Positions 26,278 through 37,779 of a stretch of DNA of 64,000 nt are shown here, piece by piece (position 1 is the first letter of the stretch; the number at the start of each line of letters is the position of its first letter). Position numbers and translations under genes: made by a program. The DNA lies in the NCBI RefSeq assembly GCF_001902635.1, contig NZ_MJAO01000021.1, forward strand, positions 1-64,000, given 5' to 3'. The notes under the pieces are model-generated. The model was not told the DNA's origin. It saw nothing but the letters and a program-made list of their open reading frames with translations, and searched no databases. The stretch is from Serratia marcescens. GTDB taxonomy: Bacteria; Pseudomonadota; Gammaproteobacteria; Enterobacterales; Enterobacteriaceae.

Positions 26278-26471
26278 AGGTTCCCCCTCGGGTGTGTTCT
26301 GTTCAGTCGGCTGCGGCGGGCAAAATGCGCGCGCCGCGGCATAACCGGATAATGGTTTCGGCAGGCTGCCGCTGAAAGCCAGCTAACTGGTGACTGCCCG
26401 GCCAGCTAAGGTTTCCGGGGTTTTCAGCGGATACCTGAAAAATAGCGGCGCAGTATATCACGCACCTTTCG

Positions 26472-27134
26472 CTAGCGATATAAACCCTGCAACTCGATAT
26501 AGCGCTGCACCGGCCGCGGCAGCAGATCGTCGCAGTTGAGGCCCTGATGGCGGCGCTGACGGATCTCGGTGGCGGAAATCTCCAGCTCCGGCGTATCGGC
26601 CAGATAGAGATGGCCGTGCGGGCGGCGGCTGAGCAGCGCCGGATCGGTGGTGCGATGGCGTTCCAGCCACTGCTGCAGCTCCGGCGTGTCCATGCGATCG
26701 TTGTAGCCGGGGCGCGCCAGCACCAGCAGATGGCAGACATCCAGCAGCGCCTGCCAACGATGCCATTTATGCAGCGTCAGCAGCGAGTCCTGGCCAATAA
26801 TAAACGCCAGCGGCTGTGCGGCGCCACGCTCTTTACGAATCGTTTCCAACGTCTCGATCGTATAGGAAGGGGTGGTGCGATGCAGTTCGCGATCGTCGAC
26901 CGCAAACAGCGGATTGTCGGCGATCGCCAATTCGACCATCTTCAACCGTTGCTGCGCATTGGCTTCCGGTTGCGGACGGTGCGGCGGTACGTGGTTGGGC
27001 AGCAGGGTGACGCGATTCAGGCCCACTTCGGCGGCCAGCGCCTCGACAGGCCGCAGGTGGCCGTAGTGGATCGGGTCAAAGGTGCCGCCGAATAGCGCAT
27101 GCAAGACGGCGGGGTGTTCCGGATTAGTGGGCAT
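26472..27134 (-). CDS. nadD: Nicotinate-mononucleotide adenylyltransferase
   Basis: Encodes 220 residues of a nucleotidyltransferase. The [12 protein letters not shown] motif holds the HxGH ATP site and SATEIRQR the second nucleotide-binding motif (ISxTxxR type). It makes nicotinate adenine dinucleotide in NAD synthesis. The ATG at 27134 overlaps the 3' end of holA by 11 bases, matching E. coli; the longer frame to 27212 runs inside holA and is not used. Confidence 0.96.
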   Translation of the reverse strand: MPTNPEHPAVLHALFGGTFDPIHYGHLRPVEALAAEVGLNRVTLLPNHVPPHRPQPEANAQQRLKMVELAIADNPLFAVDDRELHRTTPSYTIETLETIRKERGAAQPLAFIIGQDSLLTLHKWHRWQALLDVCHLLVLARPGYNDRMDTPELQQWLERHRTTDPALLSRRPHGHLYLADTPELEISATEIRQRRHQGLNCDDLLPRPVQRYIELQGLYR

Positions 27135-28158
27135 CGGTAAAACTCGTGGCCAGAGGTTTGCCGCACAGCAGCATCGACAGGGTTTCCAGTTCCGGCCAGA
27201 CCGACTGGCCATAGTCCTGCTTGAGAGTCAGCTCAATGTGCGTCAGCAATTGCACCGTCTGCCGCAGCTGGGCGCCGGACAGGCGTTGCAGCGCCTGGGT
27301 CACTAACGGGCGGCGGTTTTGCCAGACCTTGTGCTGGTCGAACAGCGTGCGCAGTGGCGCGGAAGCCATGTGGCGTTGCAGTGTCAGCAACAGCAGCAGT
27401 TCGCGCTGCAGGGTGCGCAACAAGATCACGGGCTCCACGTCTTCCTGCTGCAGCTGTTGCAGGATATGCCAGGCGCGCTTGCTCTTGCCGGCCAGCAGGG
27501 CGTCCAGCCAGTGGAACGGCGTGAAGTGGGCGGCGTCGTTCACCGCCTGTTCGACGCGCGGCAGGGTGAGCTTGCCGTCCGGGTGCAGCAGCGACAGCCG
27601 CTCCAATGCCTGGGACAGCGCCAGCAGGTTGCCTTCGTAGCAGTAGCACAGCAGCTGGTTGGCGGCGTCGTCCAGCTCCAGCTTCATCGCCTTGGCGCGC
27701 GCGGCGACCCAGCGCGGCAGCTGCGCCTGTTCCGGCGTTTGGCAACTGACGAGGGCGCCGTGCGGGCTGAGGGCCTTGAACCAGGCGCTGTTTTCCTGCG
27801 CTTTGGTGAGGCGCGGGCCACGCAGGATCAGCAGGATATCGTCATGCAACAGCGTGGCGAGCTTGGCCAGCTGTTCGCCGATCGGCGCCGTCGGGCCGTT
27901 TTCCGGGAAGATCAGCAGCAGCGTCTGGCGGCTGGCGAACAGGCTCATCGCTTGGCAGATGCCGAAGATGGCGTCCCAGTCGGTATGGGCGTCGAGGCTG
28001 ATGCTGTAGTGCTCGCTGAACTGCTGCTGTTGCGCGGCCTGCCGCAGCAGATCCTGGCTCTCCTGCAGCAGCAGCGGCTCGTTGCCGCTCAATAAATAAC
28101 AAGCGCGCAGCCCCTCACGGAGCTGCGCGGCAAGTTGTTCCGGGTAAATGCGGATCAT
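27124..28158 (-). CDS. holA: DNA polymerase III delta subunit
   Basis: Encodes 344 residues of HolA, the clamp-loader subunit that opens the beta clamp. The N-terminal AAA-like fold begins [17 protein letters not shown] and has the degenerate nucleotide loop [13 protein letters not shown]; the clamp-contacting helix with [11 protein letters not shown] follows. It is encoded between lptE (4-base ATGA overlap) and nadD (11-base overlap), so translation of all three is coupled. Confidence 0.96.
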   Translation of the reverse strand: MIRIYPEQLAAQLREGLRACYLLSGNEPLLLQESQDLLRQAAQQQQFSEHYSISLDAHTDWDAIFGICQAMSLFASRQTLLLIFPENGPTAPIGEQLAKLATLLHDDILLILRGPRLTKAQENSAWFKALSPHGALVSCQTPEQAQLPRWVAARAKAMKLELDDAANQLLCYCYEGNLLALSQALERLSLLHPDGKLTLPRVEQAVNDAAHFTPFHWLDALLAGKSKRAWHILQQLQQEDVEPVILLRTLQRELLLLLTLQRHMASAPLRTLFDQHKVWQNRRPLVTQALQRLSGAQLRQTVQLLTHIELTLKQDYGQSVWPELETLSMLLCGKPLATSFTDAH

Positions 28159-28715
28159 TGTGCGGTTTGGCTTGCCGCTCGTTCGCCGGCGGCAGCGGCT
28201 TTCTGCCGGTTTTCTTCTTCCGCCGCATGCACGCTCAGCAGTTTGCGCACCAGCTGTTGCGCCGCCTGCTCACGCATTTCCTGGCGGATGATCTCCTGTT
28301 CGGAGTCCTTGGCCAGTGCGGTCAACGGGTTGTCGAAGAAGGAACGGAACACTTTCACCGACAGCGGGTACAGATCGTGGCCCGGGAGCAGTACCTGCGC
28401 CTGCACGGTCAGCACCAGCTGGTACTCGGCGGTTTTACCGTCCTGGAAGATCGACGCGGTATCCTGGCTTTCCATCGAGCCGAGAATGCGCAGGGAAGGC
28501 ACGTCTTTACGCTTCGGATCGCTGACGATGGTCACGTCGTTCAGACGCAGCTGCTCACGCACCGCGCGCGTCAGCGGGCCGTATGGATCGGCGCTGTCCA
28601 GGATCAGTGTTTTCATTTCATTAGGCACCTGCGTGGTGCCACGCAGGTGAAAACCGCAGCCGGCGGTGACCAGCACCGCCAACCCCAGCAACAGCGTCAG
28701 AATACGTTGTCGCAC
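28155..28715 (-). CDS. lptE: LPS-assembly lipoprotein LptE
   Basis: Encodes 186 residues. The signal peptide ends at a lipobox with the modified Cys at residue 20 ([11 protein letters not shown]); the CGFxLRG start of the mature protein is characteristic. LptE sits inside the LptD barrel in the outer membrane and inserts LPS. The C-terminal tail is Ala/Glu-rich. It is 14 bases downstream of leuS and overlaps holA, the conserved leuS-lptE-holA order. Confidence 0.96.
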   Translation of the reverse strand: MRQRILTLLLGLAVLVTAGCGFHLRGTTQVPNEMKTLILDSADPYGPLTRAVREQLRLNDVTIVSDPKRKDVPSLRILGSMESQDTASIFQDGKTAEYQLVLTVQAQVLLPGHDLYPLSVKVFRSFFDNPLTALAKDSEQEIIRQEMREQAAQQLVRKLLSVHAAEEENRQKAAAAGERAASQTAQ

Positions 28716-28729
28716 AACTCCTCCTTGTG

Positions 28730-31312
28730 TTAACCCACAACCAGGTTAAGCAGTTTGCCCGGAACGTAGATCACTTTGCGAATCGTGACGCCGTCCAGAT
28801 ATTTAGCCACCAGATGCTCTTCGGCAGCGCGTGCGCGCACCTGCTCTTCGGTCGCATCGGCAGATACGGTGATTTTAGCGCGAACCTTGCCGTTCACCTG
28901 CACCACCACCAGCTTGGAGTCTTCGACCATCGCCTGCTCGTCGGCAACCGGCCATGGCGCGGTGTCCACGTCGCCTTCGCCGCTCAGTGCCTGCCACAGC
29001 GTGAAGCACACGTGCGGGGTGAACGGATACAGCATGCGAACCACGGCCAGCAGCGCTTCCTGCAGCAGCGCGCGATCCTGCTCGCTCTCCTGCGGCGCGC
29101 GGGCCAGCTTGTTCATCAGCTCCATCACGGCGGCAATCGCGGTGTTGAAGGTCTGACGGCGGCCGACATCGTCGGTCACCTTGGCGATGGTTTTGTGCAG
29201 ATCGCGGCGCAGCGCTTTCTGCTCTTCGTTCAGCGCCGCCACATCCAGCGGCTGTACCGCGCCTTTTTCCACGTGATCGTAGGCCAGTTTCCACACGCGT
29301 TTCAGGAAGCGGTTAGCCCCTTCCACGCCGGATTCCTGCCACTCCAGCGTCATTTCCGCCGGTGAAGCGAACATCATGAACAGACGCACGGTGTCCGCGC
29401 CGTATTTTTCCACCATCTCCTGAGGATCGATGCCGTTGTTTTTCGACTTCGACATTTTGCTCATGCCAGCATAGACCAGTTCGCGGCCTTGCGGATCGGT
29501 GGCTTTGATGATGCGGCCCTTGTCGTCACGCTCGACGGTGGCGTCAACCGGTGACACCCAGACGCGCTCGCCGCTGTTGCCGGTATAGTAGAAGGCGTCG
29601 GCCAGCACCATACCCTGACACAGCAGGCGTTTGGCCGGCTCGTCGGAATCCACCAGGCCTGCATCGCGCATCAGCTTGTGGAAGAAGCGGAAGTACATCA
29701 GGTGCATGATGGCGTGTTCGATGCCGCCGATATATTGATCGACCGGCAGCCAGTAGTTGGCGGCGGCCGGATCCAGCATGCCTTGGTCATACTGCGGGCA
29801 GGTGTAGCGCGCGTAGTACCAGGAAGACTCCATAAAGGTGTCGAAGGTGTCGGTTTCGCGCAGCGCCGGCTGGCCGTTGACGGTGGTCTTCGCCCACTCA
29901 GGATCGGCCTTGATCGGGCTGGTGATGCCGTCCATGACCACGTCTTCCGGCAGGATCACCGGCAGCTGGTCTTCCGGCGTCGGCATGACGGTGCCGTCTT
30001 CCAGCGTCACCATCGGGATTGGCGCGCCCCAATAACGCTGGCGGGAAACGCCCCAGTCGCGCAGACGGTAGTTGACCTTACGTTGGCCCACGCCCTTGGC
30101 GACCAGTTTGTCGGCGATGGCGTTGAAGCCCGCTTCATTGTCCAGACCGTCGAACTCGCCGGAGTTGAACAGCGCGCCCTTGTCGGTCATCGCTTCGGCG
30201 CTCACGTCAGGCTGGCTGCCGTCGAGATTCAGGATCACCGGCTTGATCGGCAAATCGTATTTGGTGGCGAATTCCCAGTCGCGCTGGTCGTGCGCCGGTA
30301 CCGCCATCACGGCGCCGGTGCCGTATTCCATCAGCACGAAGTTGGCGACCCACACCGGCAGCTTCTCGCCGCTCAGTGGATGGACAACGAACAGGCCGGT
30401 CGGCATGCCTTTCTTCTCCATCGTCGCCATTTCGGCTTCGGCAACTTTGGTGTTGCGGCATTCGTCGATGAAGTCGGTCAGCGCCGGGTTGTTACGCGCG
30501 CCCTGTTGTGCCAGCGGGTGGCCCGCGGCGACCGCCACGTAGGTGGCGCCCATGAAGGTGTCGGGACGGGTGGTGTAAACCGTCAGCTGCTCTTCGCTTT
30601 CCGCCACGTCGAAGGTGATTTCCACGCCTTCGGAACGGCCAATCCAGTTGCGCTGCATGGTCTTCACCTGCTCTGGCCAGCTTTCAAGCGTGTCCAGATC
30701 GTTCAGCAGCTGATCGGCGTAGGCGGTGATTTTGATGAACCACTGCGGGATCTCTTTACGCTCGACCTTGGAGTCGCAGCGCCAGCAGCAGCCGTCGATC
30801 ACCTGTTCGTTGGCCAGCACGGTCAGATCGTGCGGGCACCAGTTCACCGCCGAGGTCTTCTTGTAGACCAGGCCTTTTTCATACAGCTTGGTGAAGAACC
30901 ACTGCTCCCAACGGTAGTATTCCGGCTGGCAGGTGGCGATTTCGCGATCCCAGTCGTAGCCGAAGCCCAGCAGTTTCAGCTGGTTCTTCATGTATTCGAT
31001 GTTGTCGTAGGTCCACGGGGCCGGTGCGGTGTTGTTTTTCACCGCCGCGCCTTCCGCCGGCAGGCCGAACGCATCCCAGCCGATCGGCTGCAGTACGTTT
31101 TTGCCCAGCATGCGCTGATAGCGCGAGATCACGTCGCCGATAGTGTAGTTACGAACGTGGCCCATGTGCAGTCGGCCGGACGGGTAAGGCAGCATGGATA
31201 GGCAGTAGTACTTTTCCTTGCTGGCGTCTTCGGTAACTTTGAAAGTTTGCTTCTCTTGCCAGTGAAGCTGTACGTTCGATTCTATGTCTTCTGGACGGTA
31301 TTGCTCTTGCAT
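28730..31312 (-). CDS. leuS: Leucyl-tRNA synthetase
   Basis: Encodes 860 residues, the E. coli length. Class I signatures are HMGH in [14 protein letters not shown] and KMSKS in [12 protein letters not shown]. The editing domain (about 225-420) includes [15 protein letters not shown] and the zinc-site region around [14 protein letters not shown] is present. It charges tRNA-Leu, including the tRNA-Leu(UAG) encoded at 45810. Its leader contains a short hairpin (GTTGCC with GGCAAC near 31343-31363). Confidence 0.98.
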   Translation of the reverse strand: MQEQYRPEDIESNVQLHWQEKQTFKVTEDASKEKYYCLSMLPYPSGRLHMGHVRNYTIGDVISRYQRMLGKNVLQPIGWDAFGLPAEGAAVKNNTAPAPWTYDNIEYMKNQLKLLGFGYDWDREIATCQPEYYRWEQWFFTKLYEKGLVYKKTSAVNWCPHDLTVLANEQVIDGCCWRCDSKVERKEIPQWFIKITAYADQLLNDLDTLESWPEQVKTMQRNWIGRSEGVEITFDVAESEEQLTVYTTRPDTFMGATYVAVAAGHPLAQQGARNNPALTDFIDECRNTKVAEAEMATMEKKGMPTGLFVVHPLSGEKLPVWVANFVLMEYGTGAVMAVPAHDQRDWEFATKYDLPIKPVILNLDGSQPDVSAEAMTDKGALFNSGEFDGLDNEAGFNAIADKLVAKGVGQRKVNYRLRDWGVSRQRYWGAPIPMVTLEDGTVMPTPEDQLPVILPEDVVMDGITSPIKADPEWAKTTVNGQPALRETDTFDTFMESSWYYARYTCPQYDQGMLDPAAANYWLPVDQYIGGIEHAIMHLMYFRFFHKLMRDAGLVDSDEPAKRLLCQGMVLADAFYYTGNSGERVWVSPVDATVERDDKGRIIKATDPQGRELVYAGMSKMSKSKNNGIDPQEMVEKYGADTVRLFMMFASPAEMTLEWQESGVEGANRFLKRVWKLAYDHVEKGAVQPLDVAALNEEQKALRRDLHKTIAKVTDDVGRRQTFNTAIAAVMELMNKLARAPQESEQDRALLQEALLAVVRMLYPFTPHVCFTLWQALSGEGDVDTAPWPVADEQAMVEDSKLVVVQVNGKVRAKITVSADATEEQVRARAAEEHLVAKYLDGVTIRKVIYVPGKLLNLVVG

Positions 31313-31597
31313 GGCGGCCGGTGGTCCTGTAGGTGTAAACCGTTGCCCCGGTCAGAGGCAACGCAATGAACATTTAGTATTCGTAGATCCGCATAGCATA
31401 GCTGATAAGACCTCCCGGCAACAACTCCAAGCGCCTGACTCGGCGCATTTAAAAAAAACGCCGCCATGACGCGGCTCACAACCTGCGGATCCCGCGTCTT
31501 GCCAAGTGACATCAGTCATTTACGGCTAAAATAAGAACAAGTAGCTTAGGGGTATCCCTACAGCCAAGTCCGGCGCAGCGTTTATCGAGGAGAGTCT

Positions 31598-32080
31598 ATG
31601 AACAAGGTTGCTCAGTATTACCGCGAATTGGTGGCATCGCTGACCGAACGCCTGAAAAACGGTGAACGCGATATCGACGAACTGGTGGCCAGCGCGGAGC
31701 GGCGGTTGAACGAGGCCGAGGATCTGACCCGTGACGAGGTGCGGCAGGTGACGCAGGCAGTGCGGCGCGATCTGGAAGAGTTCGCTCGCAGCTATCAGGA
31801 GAGCCGGGACGAGTTTACCGACAGCGTATTTATGCGGGTGATCAAAGAGAGCCTGTGGCAGGAGCTGGCGGATATCACCGACAAAACCCAGTTGGAGTGG
31901 CGCGAGGTGTTCAAGGATGTCAGCCACCACGGTGTTTACCACAGTGGCGAAGTGGTGGGGTTGGGCAATCTGGTATGCGAGCAGTGTCACTATCACCTGG
32001 CGTTCTACACGCCGGAAGTGTTGCCGCTCTGCCCGAAATGCGGTCACGACCAGTTCCAGCGTCGGCCGTTTGAACCTTGA
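31598..32080 (+). CDS. ybeL: Zinc-ribbon protein YbeL (DUF1451)
   Basis: Encodes 160 residues, the length of E. coli YbeL and highly similar to it. The N-terminal two thirds are helical and charged (residues about 1-100, likely coiled coil). The C-terminus has a zinc ribbon with CEQCH and CPKCG pairs. Function is not established. It is divergent from leuS, with GAGGAGAG as ribosome-binding site, and convergent with azoR. Confidence 0.93.
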   Translation: MNKVAQYYRELVASLTERLKNGERDIDELVASAERRLNEAEDLTRDEVRQVTQAVRRDLEEFARSYQESRDEFTDSVFMRVIKESLWQELADITDKTQLEWREVFKDVSHHGVYHSGEVVGLGNLVCEQCHYHLAFYTPEVLPLCPKCGHDQFQRRPFEP

Positions 32081-32119
32081 TGACGTCCCCCGCCGCGGCG
32101 GGGGCGCTAAGGCTTCCGA

Positions 32120-32845
<726 letters not shown>

Positions 32846-32972
32846 CTAATCGGTTACGATGTCAGTCGGTGTAAACGCATGGTAGAGGCAAGCAATGAAC
32901 AGTGATAGCGCAAAAATTCGCTGAGTTAAATCAAAAAAGTTGAATGAGGGGCGCGAATGCGCCCCGATGGGA

Positions 32973-33905
32973 TCAATAACGCGCCACGCGCTCGGCCAGC
33001 AGATCGATAAAGCCCTCGCGGTTGATGCCGGTCAGCACTTCCACGTTGGCCGCTTTACCGGTTTGCTGGAAATAGTCCACCACCGTCATGCCGACGGTGT
33101 ATTCCCCTTTGGTTTCCACACCCACCCAGCGTTCTACGCCGGTAAACAGCTGCGGCGCCAGCAGCCAGGCGATGGTGCAGGGATCGTGCATCGCCGCACC
33201 GGGCAGGCCGCGCGGATGGCTGAGATACAGCGGCAGGTAAAAGTCGAGCATCTCCGCCACCGCCTGCGCGACCGGGTTGCCGATCTGACGAATGCGCTCG
33301 ATATCCTGCGGCAGTACCAGCGCCTGATGGGTGACGTTCAACCCGGCCATGGTCAGCGGCACGCCGGATTTCAGCACCATCTCGGCGGCTTCGGGATCGA
33401 CGAAGATGTTGAACTCCGCCACCGGTGTGGTATTGCCGGCGTTCATGCCACCGCCCATAAACACGATGCGTTCAATACGGCTTTTCAGCTCGGCGTGCTG
33501 CGCCAACAGCAGGGCGATGTTGGTCATCGGGCCGGTCACCACCAGGGTCATCGGCTGCGGGCTGGCGCGCAGCAGATCGGCGATCAGCTCAACCGCGCCG
33601 CGGGGATCGGGTGTGATGGTCGGCGTCGGCAGGTGGGTGTTGCCCATGCCGGTTTTGCCGTGGACATAGTCGGCGATCACCAGTTCGCGCATCAGCGGGC
33701 CGCCGGCGCCGGCGGCGACCGGAATGTCCTCGCGCTGCATCAGGGTTAACAGGCCCAGCGCGTTATGCAGGGTTTTCTCCGGCGTCTGGTTGCCGGCGGA
33801 GGTGGTGATGGCTTTGACGTCCAGCTCCGGCGAACGCAGCGCCATAGCCAGCGCGATGGCGTCGTCGAGGCCGGGATCGCAATCGATGATAATAGGGCGG
33901 GGCAT
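32973..33905 (-). CDS. rihA: Pyrimidine-specific ribonucleoside hydrolase
   Basis: Encodes 310 residues of the nucleoside hydrolase family. The calcium-binding DCDPGLDD motif lies near the N-terminus, and the ribose-binding [10 protein letters not shown] and [11 protein letters not shown] segments follow. It releases ribose from cytidine and uridine. The position after gltL is that of E. coli rihA, and AGAGGAGAAAG precedes the ATG at 33905. A GC-rich hairpin (33988-34009) in the 113-base gap after gltL may limit readthrough. Confidence 0.92.
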   Translation of the reverse strand: MPRPIIIDCDPGLDDAIALAMALRSPELDVKAITTSAGNQTPEKTLHNALGLLTLMQREDIPVAAGAGGPLMRELVIADYVHGKTGMGNTHLPTPTITPDPRGAVELIADLLRASPQPMTLVVTGPMTNIALLLAQHAELKSRIERIVFMGGGMNAGNTTPVAEFNIFVDPEAAEMVLKSGVPLTMAGLNVTHQALVLPQDIERIRQIGNPVAQAVAEMLDFYLPLYLSHPRGLPGAAMHDPCTIAWLLAPQLFTGVERWVGVETKGEYTVGMTVVDYFQQTGKAANVEVLTGINREGFIDLLAERVARY

Positions 33906-34018
33906 GTTCTTTCTCCTCTGTTTGTTATCCCGCGAGCATCGGATCAAAACCGGGGAGAAACAAGCGCTTTTAGTGCCGGGAGAGAAGATGCGCCCCTGGC
34001 GGGGCGCATAGAGAGCGT

Positions 34019-34747
34019 TTAGTGCAGGATCTTGGCCAGGAAGTCCTTGGCGCGATCGGATTCGGGGTTGTTGAAGAAATCGTCTTTGTTGCGGTCTTCG
34101 ACGATTTTGCCTTCGTCCATAAAGATCACCCGGTTTGCCACCTTGCGGGCGAAGCCCATTTCGTGGGTGACGACCATCATGGTCATGCCTTCGTTCGCCA
34201 GCTCGACCATCACGTCCAGCACTTCGTTGATCATTTCCGGATCGAGCGCCGAGGTCGGTTCGTCGAACAGCATGGCGATCGGATCCATGCACAGCGCGCG
34301 TGCGATGGCCACGCGCTGCTGCTGGCCGCCGGACAACTGACCGGGGAACTTGTTGGCGTGGGCGCTCAGGCCGACGCGCTCCAGCAGTTTCAGGCCCTTC
34401 TCGCGTGAGGCGGTCTTATCGCGTTTGAGCACTTTTACCTGCGCCAGCGTCAGGTTGTCGATGATCGACAGGTGCGGAAACAGCTCAAAGTGTTGGAACA
34501 CCATGCCGACCTTGGCGCGCAGCTGCGCCAGGTTGGTTTTTTTGTCGTTGACCTGCGTGCCGTTCACCAGGATCTCGCCCTGCTGGATCGGCTCCAGGCC
34601 GTTGACGGTTTTGATCAGGGTGGACTTGCCGGAACCTGAAGGACCGCAGACGACGACCACCTCGCCTTTTTTCACTTCGGTGGTGCAATCGGTCAACACC
34701 TGAAAGTGACCGTACCACTTAGAAACATTTTTCAGGGATATCATCAA
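34019..34747 (-). CDS. gltL: Glutamate/aspartate ABC transporter ATP-binding protein
   Basis: Encodes 242 residues with Walker [10 protein letters not shown], signature LSGGQQQR, Walker [14 protein letters not shown] and switch His in [10 protein letters not shown]. It powers glutamate and aspartate import with GltJ and GltK. Its start overlaps the gltK stop (ATGA). The order gltI-gltJ-gltK-gltL-rihA is that of E. coli. Confidence 0.95.
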   Translation of the reverse strand: MMISLKNVSKWYGHFQVLTDCTTEVKKGEVVVVCGPSGSGKSTLIKTVNGLEPIQQGEILVNGTQVNDKKTNLAQLRAKVGMVFQHFELFPHLSIIDNLTLAQVKVLKRDKTASREKGLKLLERVGLSAHANKFPGQLSGGQQQRVAIARALCMDPIAMLFDEPTSALDPEMINEVLDVMVELANEGMTMMVVTHEMGFARKVANRVIFMDEGKIVEDRNKDDFFNNPESDRAKDFLAKILH

Positions 34748-35418
34748 ACAGTCCTTTTCTTCAAATAGCTTACCAGCGCCGAGGCGGCGAGGCTGATAAC
34801 AAAATAGACAAAGCCGGCGAACAGGATCATTTCAACCTGGGTGCCGTCGCGTTCGCCGATGGTCGACGCGGTGCGGAAGAAGTCGGCCAGGCTCAGTACG
34901 TAAACCAGCGACGTATCCTGGAACAGCACGATGCCTTGGGTCAGCAGCAGCGGCACCATGGCGCGGAACGCCTGCGGCAGGATCACCAGCCGCATGGATT
35001 GCCAATGGGTCATGCCCAGCGCCAGCGCGGCGGAGGACTGGCCGCGCGAGATGCTGATGATGCCGGCGCGGATAATTTCCGAGTAATAAGCCGCTTCAAA
35101 CAGGGAAAAGGCTACCATAGCCGAGATCAGGCGAATATCGGTTTTCGGCGACAGCCCTAGAACCTGTTGTAATAAGCTTGGAACCACCAGATAGAACCAC
35201 AGCAGCACCATCACCAGCGGCACCGAGCGGAACAGGTTGACATACAGGGTGGCGAACCAACTGATTGGCTTGAACGGCGACAGGCGCATCACCGCCAGCA
35301 CGGTGCCCCACAGGATGCCGACCACGATGGCGGTCACGGTGATCTTCAGCGTGATCGCCATGCCCTGCAGCAGATAAGGGAAGCTTGGGACGATCGACGC
35401 CCAGTCAAATTCGTACAT
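34744..35418 (-). CDS. gltK: Glutamate/aspartate ABC transporter permease GltK
   Basis: Encodes 224 residues with about five membrane helices and the EAA coupling loop in [20 protein letters not shown]. It forms the membrane pore with GltJ. Its start and the gltJ stop share a base (TAATG), so the two subunits are made in step. Confidence 0.95.
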   Translation of the reverse strand: MYEFDWASIVPSFPYLLQGMAITLKITVTAIVVGILWGTVLAVMRLSPFKPISWFATLYVNLFRSVPLVMVLLWFYLVVPSLLQQVLGLSPKTDIRLISAMVAFSLFEAAYYSEIIRAGIISISRGQSSAALALGMTHWQSMRLVILPQAFRAMVPLLLTQGIVLFQDTSLVYVLSLADFFRTASTIGERDGTQVEMILFAGFVYFVISLAASALVSYLKKRTV

Positions 35419-36158
35419 TATTTACTCCCCAGGTTGCCGGGCAACTGCACTTTCTTTTCGACCAGACGCATAAACAGCATGATAACGGCGTTGATGCCGA
35501 TATAAGCCAGCGTAATGGCGGTAAAGGATTCGTAGGCGTGTGCGGAGTAATCCAACAGCTTGCCGGCCTGTGCGGCCATGTCCACCAGCCCAATGGTCGA
35601 GGCGATGGCGGAGTTTTTGACCAGGTTGAGCATTTCCGAGGTCATCGGCGGCACGATCACCCGGTAGGCGTTCGGCAGCAGCACGTAGCGGTAGGTTTGC
35701 GGCAGCGTCAGGCCCATCGCCAGCCCGGCGGCTTTCTGGCCGCGTGGCAGGGACTGAATGGCGGCGCGTACCTGCTCGCAAACGCGGGCGGCGGTAAACA
35801 GCCCCAGACAGAGCATGGAGGAGACGAAGAACTGCACGTTGGGATCCAGCTCGCTTTTGAACCAGGTGCCGATATTGGTCGGTAGCAGTTCGGGGATCAC
35901 CAGATACCAGGTAAAGAATTGCACGATCAGCGGCACGTTGCGAAACAGTTCGACGTAACAGGTGCCGAGGGCGGAAAGAAAGCGGTTGGGCACGGTACGC
36001 AAGATACCGAACAGCGAACCGACGAAGAAAGCGATAATCCATGCACAGACGGAGAGGGCCACCGTGACCTGAAAGCCGGACCAGATCCAGCCGAGGTAAG
36101 TGGTGTTCCCAAACGGGGCCTGCTGCAGGAAGATACCCCAGTTCCAATCTATTGACAT
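35418..36158 (-). CDS. gltJ: Glutamate/aspartate ABC transporter permease GltJ
   Basis: Encodes 246 residues with about five to six membrane helices and the EAA loop [21 protein letters not shown]. It is the partner of GltK. A gap of 335 bases holding an ERIC element separates it from gltI, so gltJKL expression may be lower than that of the binding protein. Confidence 0.95.
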   Translation of the reverse strand: MSIDWNWGIFLQQAPFGNTTYLGWIWSGFQVTVALSVCAWIIAFFVGSLFGILRTVPNRFLSALGTCYVELFRNVPLIVQFFTWYLVIPELLPTNIGTWFKSELDPNVQFFVSSMLCLGLFTAARVCEQVRAAIQSLPRGQKAAGLAMGLTLPQTYRYVLLPNAYRVIVPPMTSEMLNLVKNSAIASTIGLVDMAAQAGKLLDYSAHAYESFTAITLAYIGINAVIMLFMRLVEKKVQLPGNLGSK

Positions 36159-36365
36159 AACAAACTCCGGTAAACGGGCGCAGGGCGCCGAAGATTGATG
36201 ACCTGATGAGCGCCGATCGCCGCGCGGCCAGTCTGGCTGGCTTGTTGTGTGCGGATGTCGGCGATGCGCCTTGGGGAAAATGAGGGAGGGGAACGGCCCC
36301 CCTCATACCTGTCTGTCCCAGTCATCAACTGGGCCGGTTTAGCCTGTGGCCACCTCGGCCTTTGT
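36159..36365. other. Intergenic region between gltI and gltJ, outside the ERIC element
   Basis: Together with the ERIC element this makes a 335-base gap inside the gltIJKL operon. No ORF with a ribosome-binding site was seen; any weak internal promoter for gltJKL would lie here. Confidence 0.4.
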
Positions 36366-36491
36366 TCTATACCCACCATCTTTCAAGCTGCGGCGTTGTT
36401 GGTTGCACGCTTACCCCAGTCACTTACTTGAGTAAGCTCCTGGGGACTCCTGCGTTTGCCGCCTGGCTGCAACTCGAAAGCTATAGGGTAA
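36366..36491. repeat. ERIC element (enterobacterial repetitive intergenic consensus)
   Basis: About 126 bases with the ERIC layout. The outer arms pair CTTTCAAGCTGC (36380-36391) with the complement near 36466-36480. The central core CCCCAGTCACTTACTT is followed by AGTAAGCTCCTGGGG (36431-36445), the near-universal ERIC centre. The ends read TACCC and GGGTA. It begins immediately downstream of gltI and would form a long hairpin in the gltIJKL mRNA. Only one copy was found in the window. Confidence 0.88.
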
Positions 36492-36493
36492 AT

Positions 36494-37390
36494 TTAGTTC
36501 AACGCTTTGTCGTTAGGCTCTTTGAACAGCTGTTTCATGTCGTCCGACAGCTCGAAGTTCATGTTGAGGTTTTTCGGTGGAATTGGCTGCTTGAACCATT
36601 TATCAAACCATTTGGCCGCTTCACCGGAGGTTTGCGCCTGGACGATAGTGTCATCGACCAGTTTTTTGAACTCAGGATCGTCTTTACGCAGCATGCAGCC
36701 GTAGGCTTCTTTCGACTGCGGTGTGCCGATGATTTCCCACTGATCCGGCTTCTTGGCCTTGGCGCGCTCGCCCGCCAGCAGGGCGTCGTCCATCATGAAG
36801 GCCACCGCGCGGCCGCTTTCCAGGGTGCGGAAGGAGTCGCCGTGGTCTTTGGCGCTGATGATGCGCATGTTCATCTTGTCGCTGTCGTTCAGCTTGTTCA
36901 GCAACACTTCGGAGGTGGTGCCGGAGGTGACCACCACCGGTTTGCCTGCCAGGTCTTTAAAGTCTTTGATGTCGGAGCCTTTCTTCACCAGCAGGCGGGT
37001 GCCGACCACGAAAATGGTGTCGGAGAAGGCGGCCTGTTTCTGGCGCTCGAGGTTATTGGTGGTGGAGCCGCACTCGAAGTCATAGGTGCCGTTTTGCAGC
37101 AGCGGAATGCGGTTCTGCGAGGTAATCGGCAGCATTTTCACCTGCAGATTCGGTGCATTAAGTTTTTTCTTAATAGCTTCAACGATTTGATTGGAGTAGT
37201 CCTGAGAGTAGCCCACAACTTTTTGTTGGTTGTCGTAGTAGGAAAAGGGCACTGACGATTCGCGGTGGCCAACAACGATCACGCCGTTGTCTTTGATTTT
37301 CTTCAGCGTACCGGTCAGGTCTTCCGCGTGCGCCACGTTACCCGCCATACCGAGCAGCAGTAACGATAACGCCAATTTACGCATTTGCAT
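36494..37390 (-). CDS. gltI: Glutamate/aspartate-binding periplasmic protein
   Basis: Encodes 298 residues. A Sec signal peptide (about 1-22, cut after AHA) leads to a family-3 solute-binding domain (HRESSVPFSYYDNQQKVVGYS at the N-lobe). Two Cys residues, in DFECGSTT and YGCML, could form the disulfide known in this subfamily. It presents glutamate and aspartate to GltJK. The ATG at 37390 follows AAGGAG; a second ATG lies at 37384. Confidence 0.95.
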   Translation of the reverse strand: MQMRKLALSLLLLGMAGNVAHAEDLTGTLKKIKDNGVIVVGHRESSVPFSYYDNQQKVVGYSQDYSNQIVEAIKKKLNAPNLQVKMLPITSQNRIPLLQNGTYDFECGSTTNNLERQKQAAFSDTIFVVGTRLLVKKGSDIKDFKDLAGKPVVVTSGTTSEVLLNKLNDSDKMNMRIISAKDHGDSFRTLESGRAVAFMMDDALLAGERAKAKKPDQWEIIGTPQSKEAYGCMLRKDDPEFKKLVDDTIVQAQTSGEAAKWFDKWFKQPIPPKNLNMNFELSDDMKQLFKEPNDKALN

Positions 37391-37462
37391 GGTCCAACTC
37401 CTTTGCTGTTGTTGTGGCTCTGACTAAAGAGCGTCAGGTTAAATCGACGATTTATTGCTCAA

Positions 37463-37468
37463 ATTATA
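37463..37468 (-). promoter_or_regulatory. Probable -10 box of the gltI promoter
   Basis: TATAAT on the minus strand, 73 bases upstream of the gltI start, inside an AT-rich stretch. The -35 region is a poor match, so the start is only probable. Confidence 0.45.
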
Positions 37469-37739
37469 AAGATAGTCTTAGAACGGATCGCCGTTAAAAA
37501 ATAACCGATTGTGAATACCTTGAAACTAAAATGTTTCATTTTTTGAGACGCCGCGCGCACCAAATCAATGCAACAAAACTGCGACGCACTCACGTGGTGC
37601 GCTTAATGCACCCAAAATGTGCGCGAGTGCGACAAAACGTCAGCAAAAGTAAACCGGTGTGCGATGTCATGAGAGATAAAGCAAAGAGTGTGCCAGCCGC
37701 GTTGATTTAACGGTGCTTTCTGACCGGAGGGCGTTGAAG

Positions 37740-37768
37740 GGGAAAGCGGGGCGCGGCGGGCGCGCCCC
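37740..37768 (-). terminator. Possible terminator after lnt
   Basis: GGGGCGCG (37748-37755) pairs with CGCGCCCC (37761-37768). On the minus strand the hairpin is followed only by CTTTCCCC, a weak T tract. Confidence 0.4.
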
Positions 37769-37779
37769 GGCGGAGAGGA

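Larger units (their letters stand above)
37391..37779. other. Intergenic region with the gltI promoter
   Basis: 389 bases between gltI and lnt. The half next to gltI is AT-rich and holds a perfect -10 hexamer for gltI at 37463-37468 on the minus strand. The other half has a run of GTGCG/CGCAC-type words near 37575-37630 and the GC hairpin that follows lnt. No ORF of credible quality was seen. Confidence 0.45.

Noticed and set aside
29678-31201. 507-codon open frame opposite leuS
   Set aside because: Shadow of leuS; composition typical of a reverse frame.
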